Positions 63,583 through 64,000 of a DNA stretch of 64,000 nucleotides are shown piece after piece. The first letter of the stretch is position 1. Each line of letters begins with the position of its first letter. The notes beneath the pieces are model-generated. The model did not search any database and had not been told where the DNA came from. It saw nothing but the letters and a program-made list of their open reading frames with translations. This stretch comes from Furcasterigmium furcatum. Taxonomy: Eukaryota; Ascomycota; Sordariomycetes; Glomerellales; Plectosphaerellaceae. The stretch is from contig BCIA01000002.1 in assembly GCA_001599815.1 (NCBI GenBank), forward strand, positions 620,001-684,000, read 5' to 3'. The position numbers were made by a program, and so were the translations under genes.

Positions 63583-64000
63583 GCGGATATATGCCATCTC
63601 CTTCCGGACCACGATCGACGTCTTTTTCTTTCTTCATGTTTACCCACAAAAGTACGAGCCGGGGACGATAGACCCCTGGGCTTATTCGTTACCCAACTCT
63701 CCTATGTCTTGAAAGAAGCGGTTTGGCTTGTCCACCGAACCTGGATATGTTCCCCAGAAACGGGGACGAGGCCGCGACTTTACTTGTTCGGCCTCTCTGA
63801 TGATATCATGTTTCGCTCCCCAGCCCCGGTTGGCCGGCGGCGCCGGGTGGGCTTGTGGGAGGGAGGGTTATGGACGAAAGTGGAACATGTATATACCCCC
63901 GTTATGCGATGGTGAGAACCACACGAACATGATATTTATCGCACATATTGGTCGCAAGCGAGTGGCCAGCCCGTGGGATCTCCAGCTACATACGTAGATC
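63583..64000. other. 3' flank of RasGAP gene to window end
   Basis: 418 bp, C/T- then A/T-rich, likely the 3' UTR of the RasGAP gene and flanking DNA. GTATATACCCCC lies near 63888. No gene is seen; anything further is beyond the window. Confidence 0.5.

Overview
This is a gene-dense stretch of a filamentous ascomycete (Pezizomycotina) nuclear genome, most likely a Sordariomycete. The case rests on short spliceosomal introns (about 45-100 nt, GT...AG), GC-rich coding with a strong third-position C bias, and a gene set typical of moulds: a con-6 conidiation gene, an Inn1/Fic1-type C2 cytokinesis protein, an INO80 Iec3 subunit, an endosulfine (Igo1), a secreted T1/F1-class RNase, and several fungus-only uncharacterised proteins. 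Genus cannot be fixed from the sequence. I rebuilt 25 protein-coding genes by eye, with exon joins checked for reading frame. I found no complete transposon, biosynthetic cluster, CRISPR array or rRNA gene.

Layout. 0.3-5.2 kb: sfm1 (eEF/ribosome-protein arginine methyltransferase), con-6, a TMEM234-like membrane protein and a four-exon orphan. 7.2-12.96 kb: 20S proteasome alpha-1, a WKF-domain acidic nucleolar-type protein, a PhyH dioxygenase and a claudin-like four-TM protein. 13.7-20.6 kb: an RNase T1/F1 with an apparent GPI tail, a degenerate tRNA-like/hairpin locus, a large PLP-lyase/M20-hydrolase fusion, and a KpsF-like SIS sugar-phosphate isomerase. 22.5-32 kb: Inn1/Fic1, Utp15, Igo1 and MYG1. 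32.6-40.4 kb: Iec3, mitochondrial/cytosolic NADP-isocitrate dehydrogenase, and a C2H2 + zinc-ribbon protein. 44.2-53.3 kb: Not3/5, D-aminoacyl-tRNA deacylase, cyclophilin-40, a Cys-rich orphan, and mitochondrial ribosomal protein L20. 55.3-63.6 kb: a low-complexity orphan with PKA-like sites, and a Bud2-type RasGAP.

Most genes are unrelated housekeeping functions (translation, ribosome biogenesis, mRNA decay, protein turnover). Several belong to growth-control themes (Igo1/PP2A, RasGAP, Not3). The intergenic spaces are long (up to 3.8 kb) and look non-coding.

The most notable item is the single-exon fusion at 15.9-18.2 kb. It joins a diaminopropionate ammonia-lyase-like domain to an M20 deacylase/peptidase domain. 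This pairing matches the adjacent bacterial genes ygeX and ygeY, so the fused enzyme may run a two-step amino-acid salvage or detoxification reaction. Other points worth checking are the GPI-anchored guanyl RNase, an 18-nt internal microexon in sfm1, an orphan KpsF homologue in a eukaryote, and the tRNA-like relic with two hairpins at 15.1-15.3 kb.
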